Position numbers and translations under genes: made by a program. The notes beneath the pieces are model-generated. The model saw nothing but the letters and a program-made list of their open reading frames with translations, was not told the origin of the DNA and searched no databases. From assembly GCA_021323535.1 (NCBI GenBank), contig JAJONO010000021.1:1-61925 (forward strand): a stretch of DNA of 61,925 nucleotides, written 5' to 3'. This stretch comes from Bacteroidota bacterium. Its GTDB lineage: Bacteria; Bacteroidota; Bacteroidia; B-17B0; Aurantibacillaceae. This document shows positions 43,203 to 50,502 of this stretch, in pieces. Each line of letters begins with the position of its first letter. Position 1 is the first letter of the stretch.

Positions 43203-43265
43203 GCTATATCTGATGATTCGTATAGGAGATAGTTAAACTATTTAATTAATTTGCAGGAACGATAG

Positions 43266-43289
43266 ATTAATCGTAATTTTACGATTAAT
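43266..43289 (+). promoter_or_regulatory. ArsR-type operator 1, 11-2-11 perfect palindrome
   Basis: ATTAATCGTAA (43266-43276), TT, TTACGATTAAT (43279-43289), ending 3 nt before ATG 43293. This is the form of an ArsR/SmtB operator and would autoregulate the two regulator genes that follow. Confidence 0.75.
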
Positions 43290-43292
43290 ATA

Positions 43293-43643
43293 ATGGAAGA
43301 CCAGAAGTACACCGATTTACAAGAAAAACTTTCACAGTATGCCGCTACGATTAGTAATCCGGGTAAGATTGCAATTATGCAGCAGATTGCTTGTAGGGAA
43401 TCCTGTGAGTCGGAAATAAATGAGATAGCTGGATTAAGCCGGTTTACCGTTGGAATGAACCTGAAATATCTTAAAAAGTATGGATTAATAAAAGGAAATC
43501 TTACCTCACGTAATATTTCATATTGTATTGATTATAGCAAGCTGGAGGAATTTAAATCTCTCTTTGATCAATTTTACAACATGGTGATGGAAAACAAAGA
43601 TAAATTGAACGGCGACAAGATATCCTGCAACAAAGGAAAATAA
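43293..43643 (+). CDS. ArsR-like winged-helix protein, divergent member
   Basis: A 116-residue protein with an ArsR-like fold: QYAATISNPGKIAIMQQIACRES, a recognition helix SRFTVGMNLKYLKKYGLIKG and a wing NLTSRNISYCID. The usual HPxR is replaced by NPGK, and the CxC site by C-x3-C (ACRESCESEI). A late C-terminal Cys is present (KISCNKGK). It may be a non-canonical sensor or a partner of the canonical ArsR encoded 1 bp downstream. An 11-2-11 palindrome precedes it. Confidence 0.82.
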   Translation: MEDQKYTDLQEKLSQYAATISNPGKIAIMQQIACRESCESEINEIAGLSRFTVGMNLKYLKKYGLIKGNLTSRNISYCIDYSKLEEFKSLFDQFYNMVMENKDKLNGDKISCNKGK

Positions 43644-43644
43644 C

Positions 43645-43974
43645 ATGGGAACAACAAAAACAGAAGAGTTTACAGTTAAGCAAAATAAGATCGCAAAATA
43701 CACCAAAGCGCTTGCGCATCCTGCACGAATAGCAATTCTTGAAATGCTTATTAAAAAGCAAGCATGTGTTTGTGGGGATATTGTTGACGAACTTCCTTTG
43801 TCACAAAGTACAGTTTCACAACACCTGAAAGAATTAAAAGAAGCAGGCTTAATTAAGGGAGATATTGAAGGAACAAAGGTGTGTTATTGCATTGATGAGA
43901 AGGAATGGGAAGCCGCTAAATCATACCTGAATACATTTTTCAGCTCGTATGTCAATAGGACCAAGTGCTGTTGA
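43645..43974 (+). CDS. arsR: ArsR-family transcriptional regulator, canonical
   Basis: A 109-residue repressor: YTKALAHPARIAILEML, metal site ACVCGDIVDEL (C41, C43), recognition helix SQSTVSQHLKELKEAGL, wing GTKVCYCIDE, and a C-terminal NRTKCC with a Cys pair. It carries more Cys than usual at both the helix-3 site and the tail. It is separated by 1 bp from the divergent ArsR-like gene, and both are probably translated together. It should bind operator 1 upstream of the pair and the related operator 2 upstream of the arsC operon. Confidence 0.95.
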   Translation: MGTTKTEEFTVKQNKIAKYTKALAHPARIAILEMLIKKQACVCGDIVDELPLSQSTVSQHLKELKEAGLIKGDIEGTKVCYCIDEKEWEAAKSYLNTFFSSYVNRTKCC

Positions 43975-43996
43975 TCATAAAAAAATTTGATTTTAA

Positions 43997-44016
43997 TAAT
44001 CGTTATTTACCGATAA
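43997..44016 (+). promoter_or_regulatory. ArsR-type operator 2
   Basis: TAATCGTTA-TT-TACCGATAA has the same 9-2-9 core geometry and TT spacer as operator 1 (first arm 8 of 9 identical, second arm 6 of 9). It ends 10 nt before ATG 44027, the start of the DUF6428-arsC-aquaporin-MerT-like operon. Confidence 0.55.
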
Positions 44017-44026
44017 AAGAAATACC

Positions 44027-44500
44027 ATGAAACTATCAGAATTAAAAGATCACCTTAATCAGTTAACGGAACTGAACTTCGAGCTTCCTGACGGGACCCT
44101 GATCCCTCAACATTTTCATGTGACAGAAGTAGGACAAATACGAAAAAGTTTTATCGACTGCGGCGGAACCGTTCGTCATGAAAAAGCAGTTAACTTTCAG
44201 CTATGGGAAGCTGGTGATTTCGACCATCGCTTAGGTCCTCAAAAGTTAAAGGACATTATTAGTTTATCTGAAAAAACTCTTGGCATTGAAGATGCTGAAA
44301 TCGAGGTTGAATACCAGGGCGCTACGATAGGGAAATATGGTTTGGAATTAAAGGAAAAAAACTTTGTTCTTACTGCGAAACTAACCACTTGCCTTGCAGA
44401 AGATCAATGCGGCGTTCCAGCCCAAAAGAAAAAGATTTCCCTTTCTGAATTAAATAACTCAAATCAATCCTGCTGCACTCCGGGTGGCAAATGTTGTTAA
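44027..44500 (+). CDS. DUF6428-family protein with Cys-rich tail
   Basis: A 157-residue protein of the DUF6428 type, commonly encoded beside arsC in Bacteroidota. It contains LNFELPDGTLIPQHFHVTEVG, SFIDCGGTVR and NFQLWEAGDFDHRL (about 15-75), a mixed alpha/beta fold. The C-terminus holds TTCLAEDQCG and the final QSCCTPGGKCC. The HFHVTEVG and FDHRL His residues could bind metal. It starts the operon under ArsR operator 2 and overlaps the following arsC frame's upstream ATG by a few bases. Function unknown; arsenite binding by the tail is an inference. Confidence 0.88.
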   Translation: MKLSELKDHLNQLTELNFELPDGTLIPQHFHVTEVGQIRKSFIDCGGTVRHEKAVNFQLWEAGDFDHRLGPQKLKDIISLSEKTLGIEDAEIEVEYQGATIGKYGLELKEKNFVLTAKLTTCLAEDQCGVPAQKKKISLSELNNSNQSCCTPGGKCC

Positions 44501-44502
44501 TT

Positions 44503-45117
44503 ATGTTTCCAAAAATTGAATCTTACCTCGATAGTCTTAAAAAAGACTTCAGTAAAATACCCCGGCAGCGAAAAGAGTTATTAGAGAAAATAACTGAGTA
44601 CATCGCTAAGAAACAAGTTCAGGGCAAAGAGATCAACCTTGTCTATATTTGTACTCACAATTCCCGTCGTAGTCATTACGGACAGGTTTGGGCCAAAGTG
44701 GCCAGTGTTTATTTCGGAGTTAAAAACGTAAATACATTCTCCGGCGGCACAGAAGCAACTGCATTTAATATCAATGCCATTAATGCTCTTAAACGGGTGG
44801 GCTTTGATATTAAGCCAATAGATCTTGAAAAAAATTCAACGTATCATGTTTCGTTCTCAGAAAATGAAAAGCCCATTGTATGTTTTTCTAAAGTGTATGA
44901 TGATCCTAAGAATCCACAAACAGAATTTGCTGCGATCATGACATGTAGCGATGCTGAAGAGAATTGTCCGTTTATTCCCGGAGTGGAACTAAGGATAGGA
45001 ACAACTTACGACGATCCTAAAGCCTTTGACGGAACACCGCAACAGGATGAAAAATACGATGAACGTTGTAAACAAATTGCCCTGGAGACATTATATGTTT
45101 TCTCAAAATTGAAGTAA
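44503..45117 (+). CDS. arsC: Arsenate reductase, LMW-phosphatase (thioredoxin-coupled) type
   Basis: A 204-residue enzyme. A ~43-residue helical extension precedes the LMW-PTP fold with the CX5R loop ICTHNSRRSH (C50, R56). The C148-x6-C155 pair lies in TCSDAEENCPFIPG, matching the second and third redox Cys of Bacillus/Staphylococcus ArsC (CSDAxxNCP). So arsenate is reduced by a three-Cys relay and regenerated by thioredoxin. ATG 44503 is preferred to 44491, which overlaps the previous stop. The N-terminal extension is a feature of the Bacteroidota branch. An aquaporin gene follows 6 bp on. Confidence 0.93.
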   Translation: MFPKIESYLDSLKKDFSKIPRQRKELLEKITEYIAKKQVQGKEINLVYICTHNSRRSHYGQVWAKVASVYFGVKNVNTFSGGTEATAFNINAINALKRVGFDIKPIDLEKNSTYHVSFSENEKPIVCFSKVYDDPKNPQTEFAAIMTCSDAEENCPFIPGVELRIGTTYDDPKAFDGTPQQDEKYDERCKQIALETLYVFSKLK

Positions 45118-45123
45118 AGATCT

Positions 45124-45771
45124 ATGAAGAAATATTTCGCAGAAATTTTAGGAACATTTGCTCTTGTGTTTTGTGGCACAGGTGCAATTATTATAAATCA
45201 ACAAAGCGGAGGCGCTGTCACTCATGTTGGCATTGCAATCACATTTGGTTTAATTGTAGCAGCCATGATTTATACTGTGGGTGATATTTCGGGGGCGCAT
45301 TTAAACCCTGCAGTAACGATTGCATTTTGGATCGCCAGGGAATTTCCCGCAAAAGAAATCCTCCCTTACATATTTTCACAAGCGATTGGCGCTTTTATTG
45401 CGAGTGGAACCCTCAAGTTTCTTTTTCCCGCTAACGATCTTCTTGGCGCAACCATGCCAGCAGGTTCTGAAATGCAATCTTTCGTTTTAGAGTTGATCCT
45501 TACGTTTCTTTTAATGTTTGTTATTCTGCATGTAGCCAGAGGAAGCAAGGAACAAGGAATGTTCGCCGGTCTTGCAATTGGTTTTGTTGTTTTACTCGAA
45601 GCCATGTTTGCAGGGCCCATCTGCGGAGCTTCCATGAACCCTATACGTTCTTTGTCGCCAGCCATTGTTTCTGGGCATTTGGAACATCTGTGGATCTATT
45701 TAACAGCTCCTGTTACCGGAGCAATACTGGCAGTGTTTGCCTGGCAGGGACTAAAAACAAATTCAAACTAA
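45124..45771 (+). CDS. Aquaporin/glycerol-facilitator-family channel
   Basis: A 215-residue MIP channel with six helices and two half-helices: HLNPAVTIAFW (NPA at 61-63) and SMNPIRSLSPA (NPI at 172-174, the second NPA altered). In an arsC operon without ArsB or ACR3, such channels (AqpS type) let arsenite leave down its gradient. The changed second box could affect selectivity. It starts 6 bp after arsC and ends 1 bp before the MerT-like gene. Confidence 0.92.
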   Translation: MKKYFAEILGTFALVFCGTGAIIINQQSGGAVTHVGIAITFGLIVAAMIYTVGDISGAHLNPAVTIAFWIAREFPAKEILPYIFSQAIGAFIASGTLKFLFPANDLLGATMPAGSEMQSFVLELILTFLLMFVILHVARGSKEQGMFAGLAIGFVVLLEAMFAGPICGASMNPIRSLSPAIVSGHLEHLWIYLTAPVTGAILAVFAWQGLKTNSN

Positions 45772-45772
45772 A

Positions 45773-46297
45773 ATGAAATCTAAAAAAACTATCTGGACAT
45801 CCATTACCGGAGGGCTAACTTCCGCGACGCCAATTTTATTATCATGTTGCAAAAGTGGAGCCTGTGTAGGCGTGTGTGCAAGTCCTATCGCTTCTTTATT
45901 CGGAGTATCGTCTGCTACCTTGGCCAGCTCACCCATTATGGGAATAGTTGAGCCAATCTTAATTGCATTAAGCGCTGTTTCGTTTACGGTTTCTTATTAT
46001 TCTTTGTATGTATTACCAAAATTTAATTGTAATACCGGAGAATGTGGATGTGGGCCAACTGCTAAAGAACAACGAAGAGATAAAATTTCAAAAGCGGTTT
46101 TTTGGGTTGGATTAATTCTGAGCATTGGCTTTCTGTCCTATTTCGAATACTCAAAATATCAGTCAGCGAATACATCAACGGAATGTACAACAGAATGCGC
46201 TCCCGGATCATGCGAAGAAACTGAGTCAAATACGACTTCATGGTCCGATACTGCATCAGCATGTTGTTCAGGCGACTCAACAAATTGCTCCAAATAG
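45773..46297 (+). CDS. MerT-like membrane protein with Cys-rich tail
   Basis: A 174-residue protein with about three hydrophobic helices (12-30, 55-80, 105-123). The first helix carries LLSCCKSGACVGVC, recalling the Cys pair of mercury transporter MerT. A loop TGECGCGP and a C-terminal periplasmic or cytosolic tail with TECTTECAPGSCEE and ASACCSGDSTNCSK follow: at least twelve Cys in all. It could bind and pass thiophilic metal ions or arsenite. No merA or merP is near, so a mercury role is not supported by context. It is the last gene of the operon. Confidence 0.8.
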   Translation: MKSKKTIWTSITGGLTSATPILLSCCKSGACVGVCASPIASLFGVSSATLASSPIMGIVEPILIALSAVSFTVSYYSLYVLPKFNCNTGECGCGPTAKEQRRDKISKAVFWVGLILSIGFLSYFEYSKYQSANTSTECTTECAPGSCEETESNTTSWSDTASACCSGDSTNCSK

Positions 46298-46460
46298 CTA
46301 CCTTTAATATTCTCAATAAGCACGTGCTTTCAGTAAGTGATGCAGAACTCTGGAACGAACGGGAGATACGTTGAGTCGTAGCTATAAACCATCTACTGTC
46401 TTAACAATCACATAACATTACCGTAATTCTTACGAAAGATAAACTTTGCATCTTTGAGTA

Positions 46461-46781
46461 ATGAAACACCTCATCTGCATACTCTTCATCTTCTTATTAC
46501 AGGCTTCCCTGATCGCTGGCAACAACGATAAAGTAAAACCTGCTGTGAAGAATGTATCGGGTAAAATTACCGCTGTAAATGGCGAGGAAATTGCAGGTGT
46601 GAAGATCACCATTAAAGAAACCAACGAGACATTTTATGCCGACCTGGATGGCAATTTCAAATTCCAGGTAAAGACGGATAAAGAATACTCCATTTCTGTT
46701 GAAACTATTGGTTACGCTCCCCTCGAAATTAAATCAGCCTCTCTGAATCTTTTTTCTGAGATTAGTCTTAGAGAGCTTTAA
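46461..46781 (+). CDS. Small secreted carboxypeptidase-regulatory-like protein
   Basis: A 106-residue protein with a signal peptide (MKHLICILFIFLLQASLIAG) and a single carboxypeptidase-regulatory-like beta domain (VSGKITAVNGEEIAGVKITIKETNETFYADLDGNFKF, in pieces). Such domains usually form the N-terminus of TonB receptors; here it stands alone. It is probably periplasmic or surface-exposed. The region before it (46298-46460) holds nothing clear. Confidence 0.8.
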   Translation: MKHLICILFIFLLQASLIAGNNDKVKPAVKNVSGKITAVNGEEIAGVKITIKETNETFYADLDGNFKFQVKTDKEYSISVETIGYAPLEIKSASLNLFSEISLREL

Positions 46782-46813
46782 GATGCTTTGAAACGAAGCG
46801 GCCGGTTAGCCAT

Positions 46814-46960
46814 GTCACGCTAAGCGCAGTCGAAGCGCTACGCCTATCATGAATTGGAAATATTTTCGCGATTAGTTAGGTTTATTATTCGTCTCCCTGC
46901 CCTTCGACTGCGCTCCATTGAACGCCAAAGGCTTGCCGACGGCGCAGCAGGGTGACGGGA
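46814..46960. repeat. Bacteroidota intergenic repeat (gcgcagtcgaag type)
   Basis: TCACGCTAAGCGCAGTCGAAGC near 46815-46836, its inverse CCCTTCGACTGCGC at 46900-46914, and CAGCAGGGTGACGGGA at 46945-46960. A third copy lies at 47647-47672. The 'GTCA..CTGAGCGCAGTCGAAGGG' word is a common dispersed repeat in this phylum. The gap 46782-47117 contains no gene beyond this. Confidence 0.65.
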
Positions 46961-47117
46961 GTATTACTTGCAATTGGGGCTCGCTTTAACCTTATTTTAT
47001 CTTCTCAAAGTAAATTCTACGTTAAGTTTCTATTTCCTTAACATTACCTGTGTGTTATCGCAGTATCTTTATGTTAGGAAATCCGGTAACAAACCAGGCC
47101 CCGGAAATCTCCCGATC

Positions 47118-47576
47118 ATGAAAAATCTGATTTTAGTAGTTGCAGCAGCTCTCAGCTTAAGTGTTAGTGCGCAACAGTTAAACGACAAGGGCTTATATGT
47201 AAGCAGCGACAATGAATTATTCAGCGGCGTTATTACTTCAAATAACAATGGTGTAAAATCCGAGATCAACGTAAAAGAAGGTGTGGTCAGTGGCGAAGCG
47301 GTTTATTACTATGCATCAGGAAATGTGATGGAAAAAGGAATGTTTACCGATGGTAAAAAGGATCAGAAATGGACACGCTTTAATGAAAACGGAAGCACAG
47401 CTGCAATTGCATTTTATACTTTAGGAAAAAAATCAGGAACATGGTTAGTGTTTGATGACAACGGTAAAAAACGTTTCGAGATGAATTATTCGAACGGCGA
47501 CAAAACCGGAACATGGACCAGCTGGGATGAGAACGGTGTTGTTCTTAATACCAAAGATTACGGAGCAGCGAATTAA
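47118..47576 (+). CDS. Secreted MORN-repeat protein (YwqK-like)
   Basis: A 152-residue protein with a signal peptide (MKNLILVVAAALSLSVSAQ) and four or five MORN-type repeats (GEAVYYYASGNVMEKGMF, DQKWTRFNENGS, SGTWLVFDDNGKKRFEM, TGTWTSWDENGV). The common label 'toxin-antitoxin YwqK family antitoxin' is not supported here: there is no toxin neighbour and a signal peptide is present. ATG 47118 is chosen at the signal peptide; the frame is open upstream but without features. Confidence 0.83.
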   Translation: MKNLILVVAAALSLSVSAQQLNDKGLYVSSDNELFSGVITSNNNGVKSEINVKEGVVSGEAVYYYASGNVMEKGMFTDGKKDQKWTRFNENGSTAAIAFYTLGKKSGTWLVFDDNGKKRFEMNYSNGDKTGTWTSWDENGVVLNTKDYGAAN

Positions 47577-47646
47577 ATTCTGGATTAGTTTTAACGCAAA
47601 TCCATTCTCAGGATAAGCCTCCGGTTTACGGAACAGTTTCTCTCAG

Positions 47647-47672
47647 AGCCCTTCAACTGCGCTTAGGGTGAC
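47647..47672. repeat. Intergenic repeat, further copy
   Basis: AGCCCTTCAACTGCGCTTAGGGTGAC-type word, related to 46814-46960. Confidence 0.6.
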
Positions 47673-47734
47673 AACGCGAAGTTCGCAAAAGATCCAACGC
47701 CATTAGCGAAAATTAGCGCAATTCACTTCAAAAA

Positions 47735-48415
47735 TCATTCTTGTTTTTTATCATCTGTCCTCCTGTTTTCCATGAACGCGGGCTTTATTCTATAATCGGT
47801 ACACACATCCAGTTCACTTACATATTTTTCATGTTCATGATTGTGGAAGAAACCACTTTCATATAATTTCTCAGCAGAACCATAAATACCTTTTAGATTC
47901 CGGTAACATTGCATGTCGTTGAAAAAATTTTTCCCGTACGGACTATAAATGGAATACATGCAAAAGAAACAACTCTTGATTGTATGTCCTTCAGGTAACA
48001 TGTCTTTCAGAAAAAAAAGAGCACTTTCAATGTCTTGTCCTTTTTCAAGACTGAAATCTTTTGTTTTGTAAGAATGCTCATCGTAATTCAATTGAAGATG
48101 GAATTGCATATCGTCAAGTTCATCAACGTCATTTGGTTTTGCATTTCCTAACTTGAAATACAGAATGAGTTCGCCTGGAATAAATTCGTCTTTTGTAATT
48201 ATTGTTATTGCTTTAGAGATCAGAAATTCACAGTTGCTGAGGCAGCCGTCAGAATACAAATCAAACTTTGTATTGGCGCCCGGGGCAAATGTTGTAAGAA
48301 ATTCAAACGAGTGTCCTTGGAAGTCTTCGCCTCTGAGCTTAACCTTTAATGTCGCATCTGTGTTTTCAATAACAGATGTTTCTTCGCCAAACCTATCTTT
48401 ATAACTAAACCGCAT
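47735..48415 (-). CDS. Hypothetical soluble protein
   Basis: A 226-residue protein. The first part is beta-rich (LKVKLRGEDFQGHSFEFLTTF). The second has a Cys cluster KSCFFCMYSIYSPYGKNFFNDMQCYRNLKG and a C-terminal SELDVCTDYRIKPAF. The LPEGHTIKSCFFCMYSIYSPYG segment is reminiscent of proteins annotated DUF6304-like, but I do not assign a family. No signal peptide or membrane helix. It is monocistronic. Confidence 0.65.
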   Translation of the reverse strand: MRFSYKDRFGEETSVIENTDATLKVKLRGEDFQGHSFEFLTTFAPGANTKFDLYSDGCLSNCEFLISKAITIITKDEFIPGELILYFKLGNAKPNDVDELDDMQFHLQLNYDEHSYKTKDFSLEKGQDIESALFFLKDMLPEGHTIKSCFFCMYSIYSPYGKNFFNDMQCYRNLKGIYGSAEKLYESGFFHNHEHEKYVSELDVCTDYRIKPAFMENRRTDDKKQE

Positions 48416-48489
48416 GATTGTTCAAGATACTATAATTTTACTCAAAAGTACACATATTGCAGAATAACGATTTTGTTTATCTTAGCCTT

Positions 48490-49449
48490 ATGCCAAGGCA
48501 GATCCTTTTATTGTTTCTTCTGTTTCCTCTTCTGATAGGGGCTCAGAGCTCTGCTATTGATTCAATACTCGACGATGGAATAAAAGAACTGGAAGGCGCA
48601 CTCAACAACCCCGGATTTAATTTCCCCCAGAAACCAACTAATTACGTAACCGATGAGGCCGGGCTTTTAACAGCCGATCAGCAGGAGATTCTTAATACTA
48701 AACTCCGGAGCTTTGAAAAAACAACTACAGCGCAACTGGCTATTTATATCTGCCGCACATTAAATAATGAGAACATGAACGAAGTTTGTCTCAATATTTT
48801 TAATACCTGGGGCCTGGGACAAAAAGAAAAAAATAATGGTTTGCTCATTGCTATATTTGTTGATGACCACCAGTATCGTATTCAAACAGGCACAGGATTT
48901 GAGCGGACATTTCCATCCGATTTTTTAAAGAAGATACAGGACGAACATATTAATCCGCATTTCAGAGATGGAAATTTTTACGCGGGCCTGAATTCCGGAA
49001 CAGATCAATTAATTTATTACGCTCAACATCCCCTTGAAGGAGAATTTGAATTCTGGGGAATGAGTAAAACAACATGGATCTACGTTTACCTCGTGAATGG
49101 TTTTGTGCTTTTACTTTTTCTGATTGCATTATGGCGTGTTCCGGATAAAATTGGCACCGAAGGAAAACAAGCTCTTACTGGTTTAGGAATTGCGCTTCTA
49201 CCTTTTTTAGGAGCCTTAATTCTCATAGTTATGTTTCTTATGGTTTTGTCGGATGTTTTTCCAGGAGATGAATACGTCTCTTATAATAACGGGAGTTGGT
49301 GGAGCAAGAGGAGATATCGTTATTATGACGATGATGATAACAATAACGACGACTCCTATTCTTCTTCTTCGTGGAGTTCTTCCTCTTCTTCTGGTTTCAG
49401 CGGAGGCGGCGGAAGTTCATCGGGTGGTGGAAGTTCAAGCAGCTGGTAA
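48490..49449 (+). CDS. TPM-domain membrane protein 1 (YgcG-like)
   Basis: A protein of about 319 residues with a signal peptide (MPRQILLLFLLFPLLIGAQ), a TPM domain (about 40-175: NYVTDEAGLLTADQQEILNTKL, GLGQKEKNNGLLIAIFVDDHQYRIQTGTGFE in pieces), two helices (about 200-260), then an acidic stretch and a Gly/Ser-rich tail ending SGGGSSSSW. TPM-domain proteins are anchored with the domain outside; some have been reported to have phosphatase activity. ATG 48490 gives the signal peptide. It is a tandem paralogue of the next gene. Confidence 0.88.
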   Translation: MPRQILLLFLLFPLLIGAQSSAIDSILDDGIKELEGALNNPGFNFPQKPTNYVTDEAGLLTADQQEILNTKLRSFEKTTTAQLAIYICRTLNNENMNEVCLNIFNTWGLGQKEKNNGLLIAIFVDDHQYRIQTGTGFERTFPSDFLKKIQDEHINPHFRDGNFYAGLNSGTDQLIYYAQHPLEGEFEFWGMSKTTWIYVYLVNGFVLLLFLIALWRVPDKIGTEGKQALTGLGIALLPFLGALILIVMFLMVLSDVFPGDEYVSYNNGSWWSKRRYRYYDDDDNNNDDSYSSSSWSSSSSSGFSGGGGSSSGGGSSSSW

Positions 49450-49465
49450 ATAAAAAATATAGAAG

Positions 49466-50305
49466 ATGAAAAAACTATTTCTGTTCCTGATCTTTCTTCC
49501 CTTTATAATTAGGGCCGATGGTTATCCCGAACAACCTTCTAATTATGTAACCGACGATGCGGAAATTCTGAGCGATTCGCAGAAAAGTTCCCTCAACAGA
49601 AAACTGAAAGAATTTGAGGATAGCACAACCAACGAAGTTTTTGTTTATATCGCAAAATCTTTGGAAGGAAGGAGCTTGGAATCACTTTGCCAGGAAATTT
49701 TTCATAACTGGCGAATTGGAGACAAAGAAAAGAACAACGGTGTTTTAGTCGCCATTTTTATTGATGATCACAAATTCAGAATTCAGACAGGTTACGGACT
49801 TGAAGGCGCGCTTCCAGATGTTCTCACCAAGCGGATACAGGATGAAGAAATGCGCCCGCACTTTAAGGACGGCGATTATTATGAGGGAATTGACATTGGA
49901 ATTGACAAACTGATCTATTACAGCAGGCATGAGTATAAGGCCGAAATGAGTAAACAGGATTTAAGAATGATGCTTATTTGTTATGGCATTAATCTGATTT
50001 TGCTTATTATCCTGATATACGGGCTTTATAAAAAAAATCAACCGGTCAAAAGAAGCACTGGCGCTACAACAATTATCCTGATCATTGGAATTATTGCTAC
50101 ACTTATTCCCTTGATAGGAATCATTATTCATTTCATTCTTTTGGGGATGATAGCCGATAAGAAAAAATCAGGCGGGAGTTACAGCTCATCAGGAAGCGAT
50201 TACGATAGTTCTTATTCATCAAGCTCCTCTTACGATTCTGGTTCCAGCTTTAGTGGTGGAGGCGGAGGAGATTCGGGCGGGGGAGGAAGTAGTAGTGACT
50301 GGTAG
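49466..50305 (+). CDS. TPM-domain membrane protein 2
   Basis: A 279-residue tandem paralogue of the previous gene: signal peptide (MKKLFLFLIFLPFIIRADG), TPM domain (NYVTDDAEILSDSQKSSLNRKL, RIGDKEKNNGVLVAIFIDDHKFRIQTGYGLEGALPD in pieces), two helices (about 165-230) and a Ser/Gly-rich tail ending SGGGGSSSDW. It starts 16 bp after the first paralogue. Both share the terminal (S/D)W. The function within the cell envelope is unknown. Confidence 0.88.
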   Translation: MKKLFLFLIFLPFIIRADGYPEQPSNYVTDDAEILSDSQKSSLNRKLKEFEDSTTNEVFVYIAKSLEGRSLESLCQEIFHNWRIGDKEKNNGVLVAIFIDDHKFRIQTGYGLEGALPDVLTKRIQDEEMRPHFKDGDYYEGIDIGIDKLIYYSRHEYKAEMSKQDLRMMLICYGINLILLIILIYGLYKKNQPVKRSTGATTIILIIGIIATLIPLIGIIIHFILLGMIADKKKSGGSYSSSGSDYDSSYSSSSSYDSGSSFSGGGGGDSGGGGSSSDW

Positions 50306-50337
50306 AAAAACTAAAGAATGGAAGATGGAGCAGGAGT

Positions 50338-50450
50338 TTATATTGAGCCACGGATTTCACAGATTAACACAGATCTAAACGTGTAAAAAATTCAGAGATA
50401 GCTTCGCTATTAAATTTCACCGATCTGTGTTTTGCTTTGTGTTCTTATTT
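50338..50450. repeat. Intergenic 'cacagat' repeat, copy near 50 kb
   Basis: gccacggatttcacagatt, aacacagatct and gatctgtgttt around a small inverted word tagcttcgcta. Similar words occur at 11030-11098. Confidence 0.45.
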
Positions 50451-50502
50451 CTGTCTAGTGTGTTTATTTGAGTAATGGTTGAGGCCCACACTTTCCCTTC
50501 GT

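Noticed and set aside
47118-47576. Antitoxin label for the MORN-repeat protein
   Set aside because: A signal peptide is present and no toxin gene is adjacent, so a toxin-antitoxin role is not supported.
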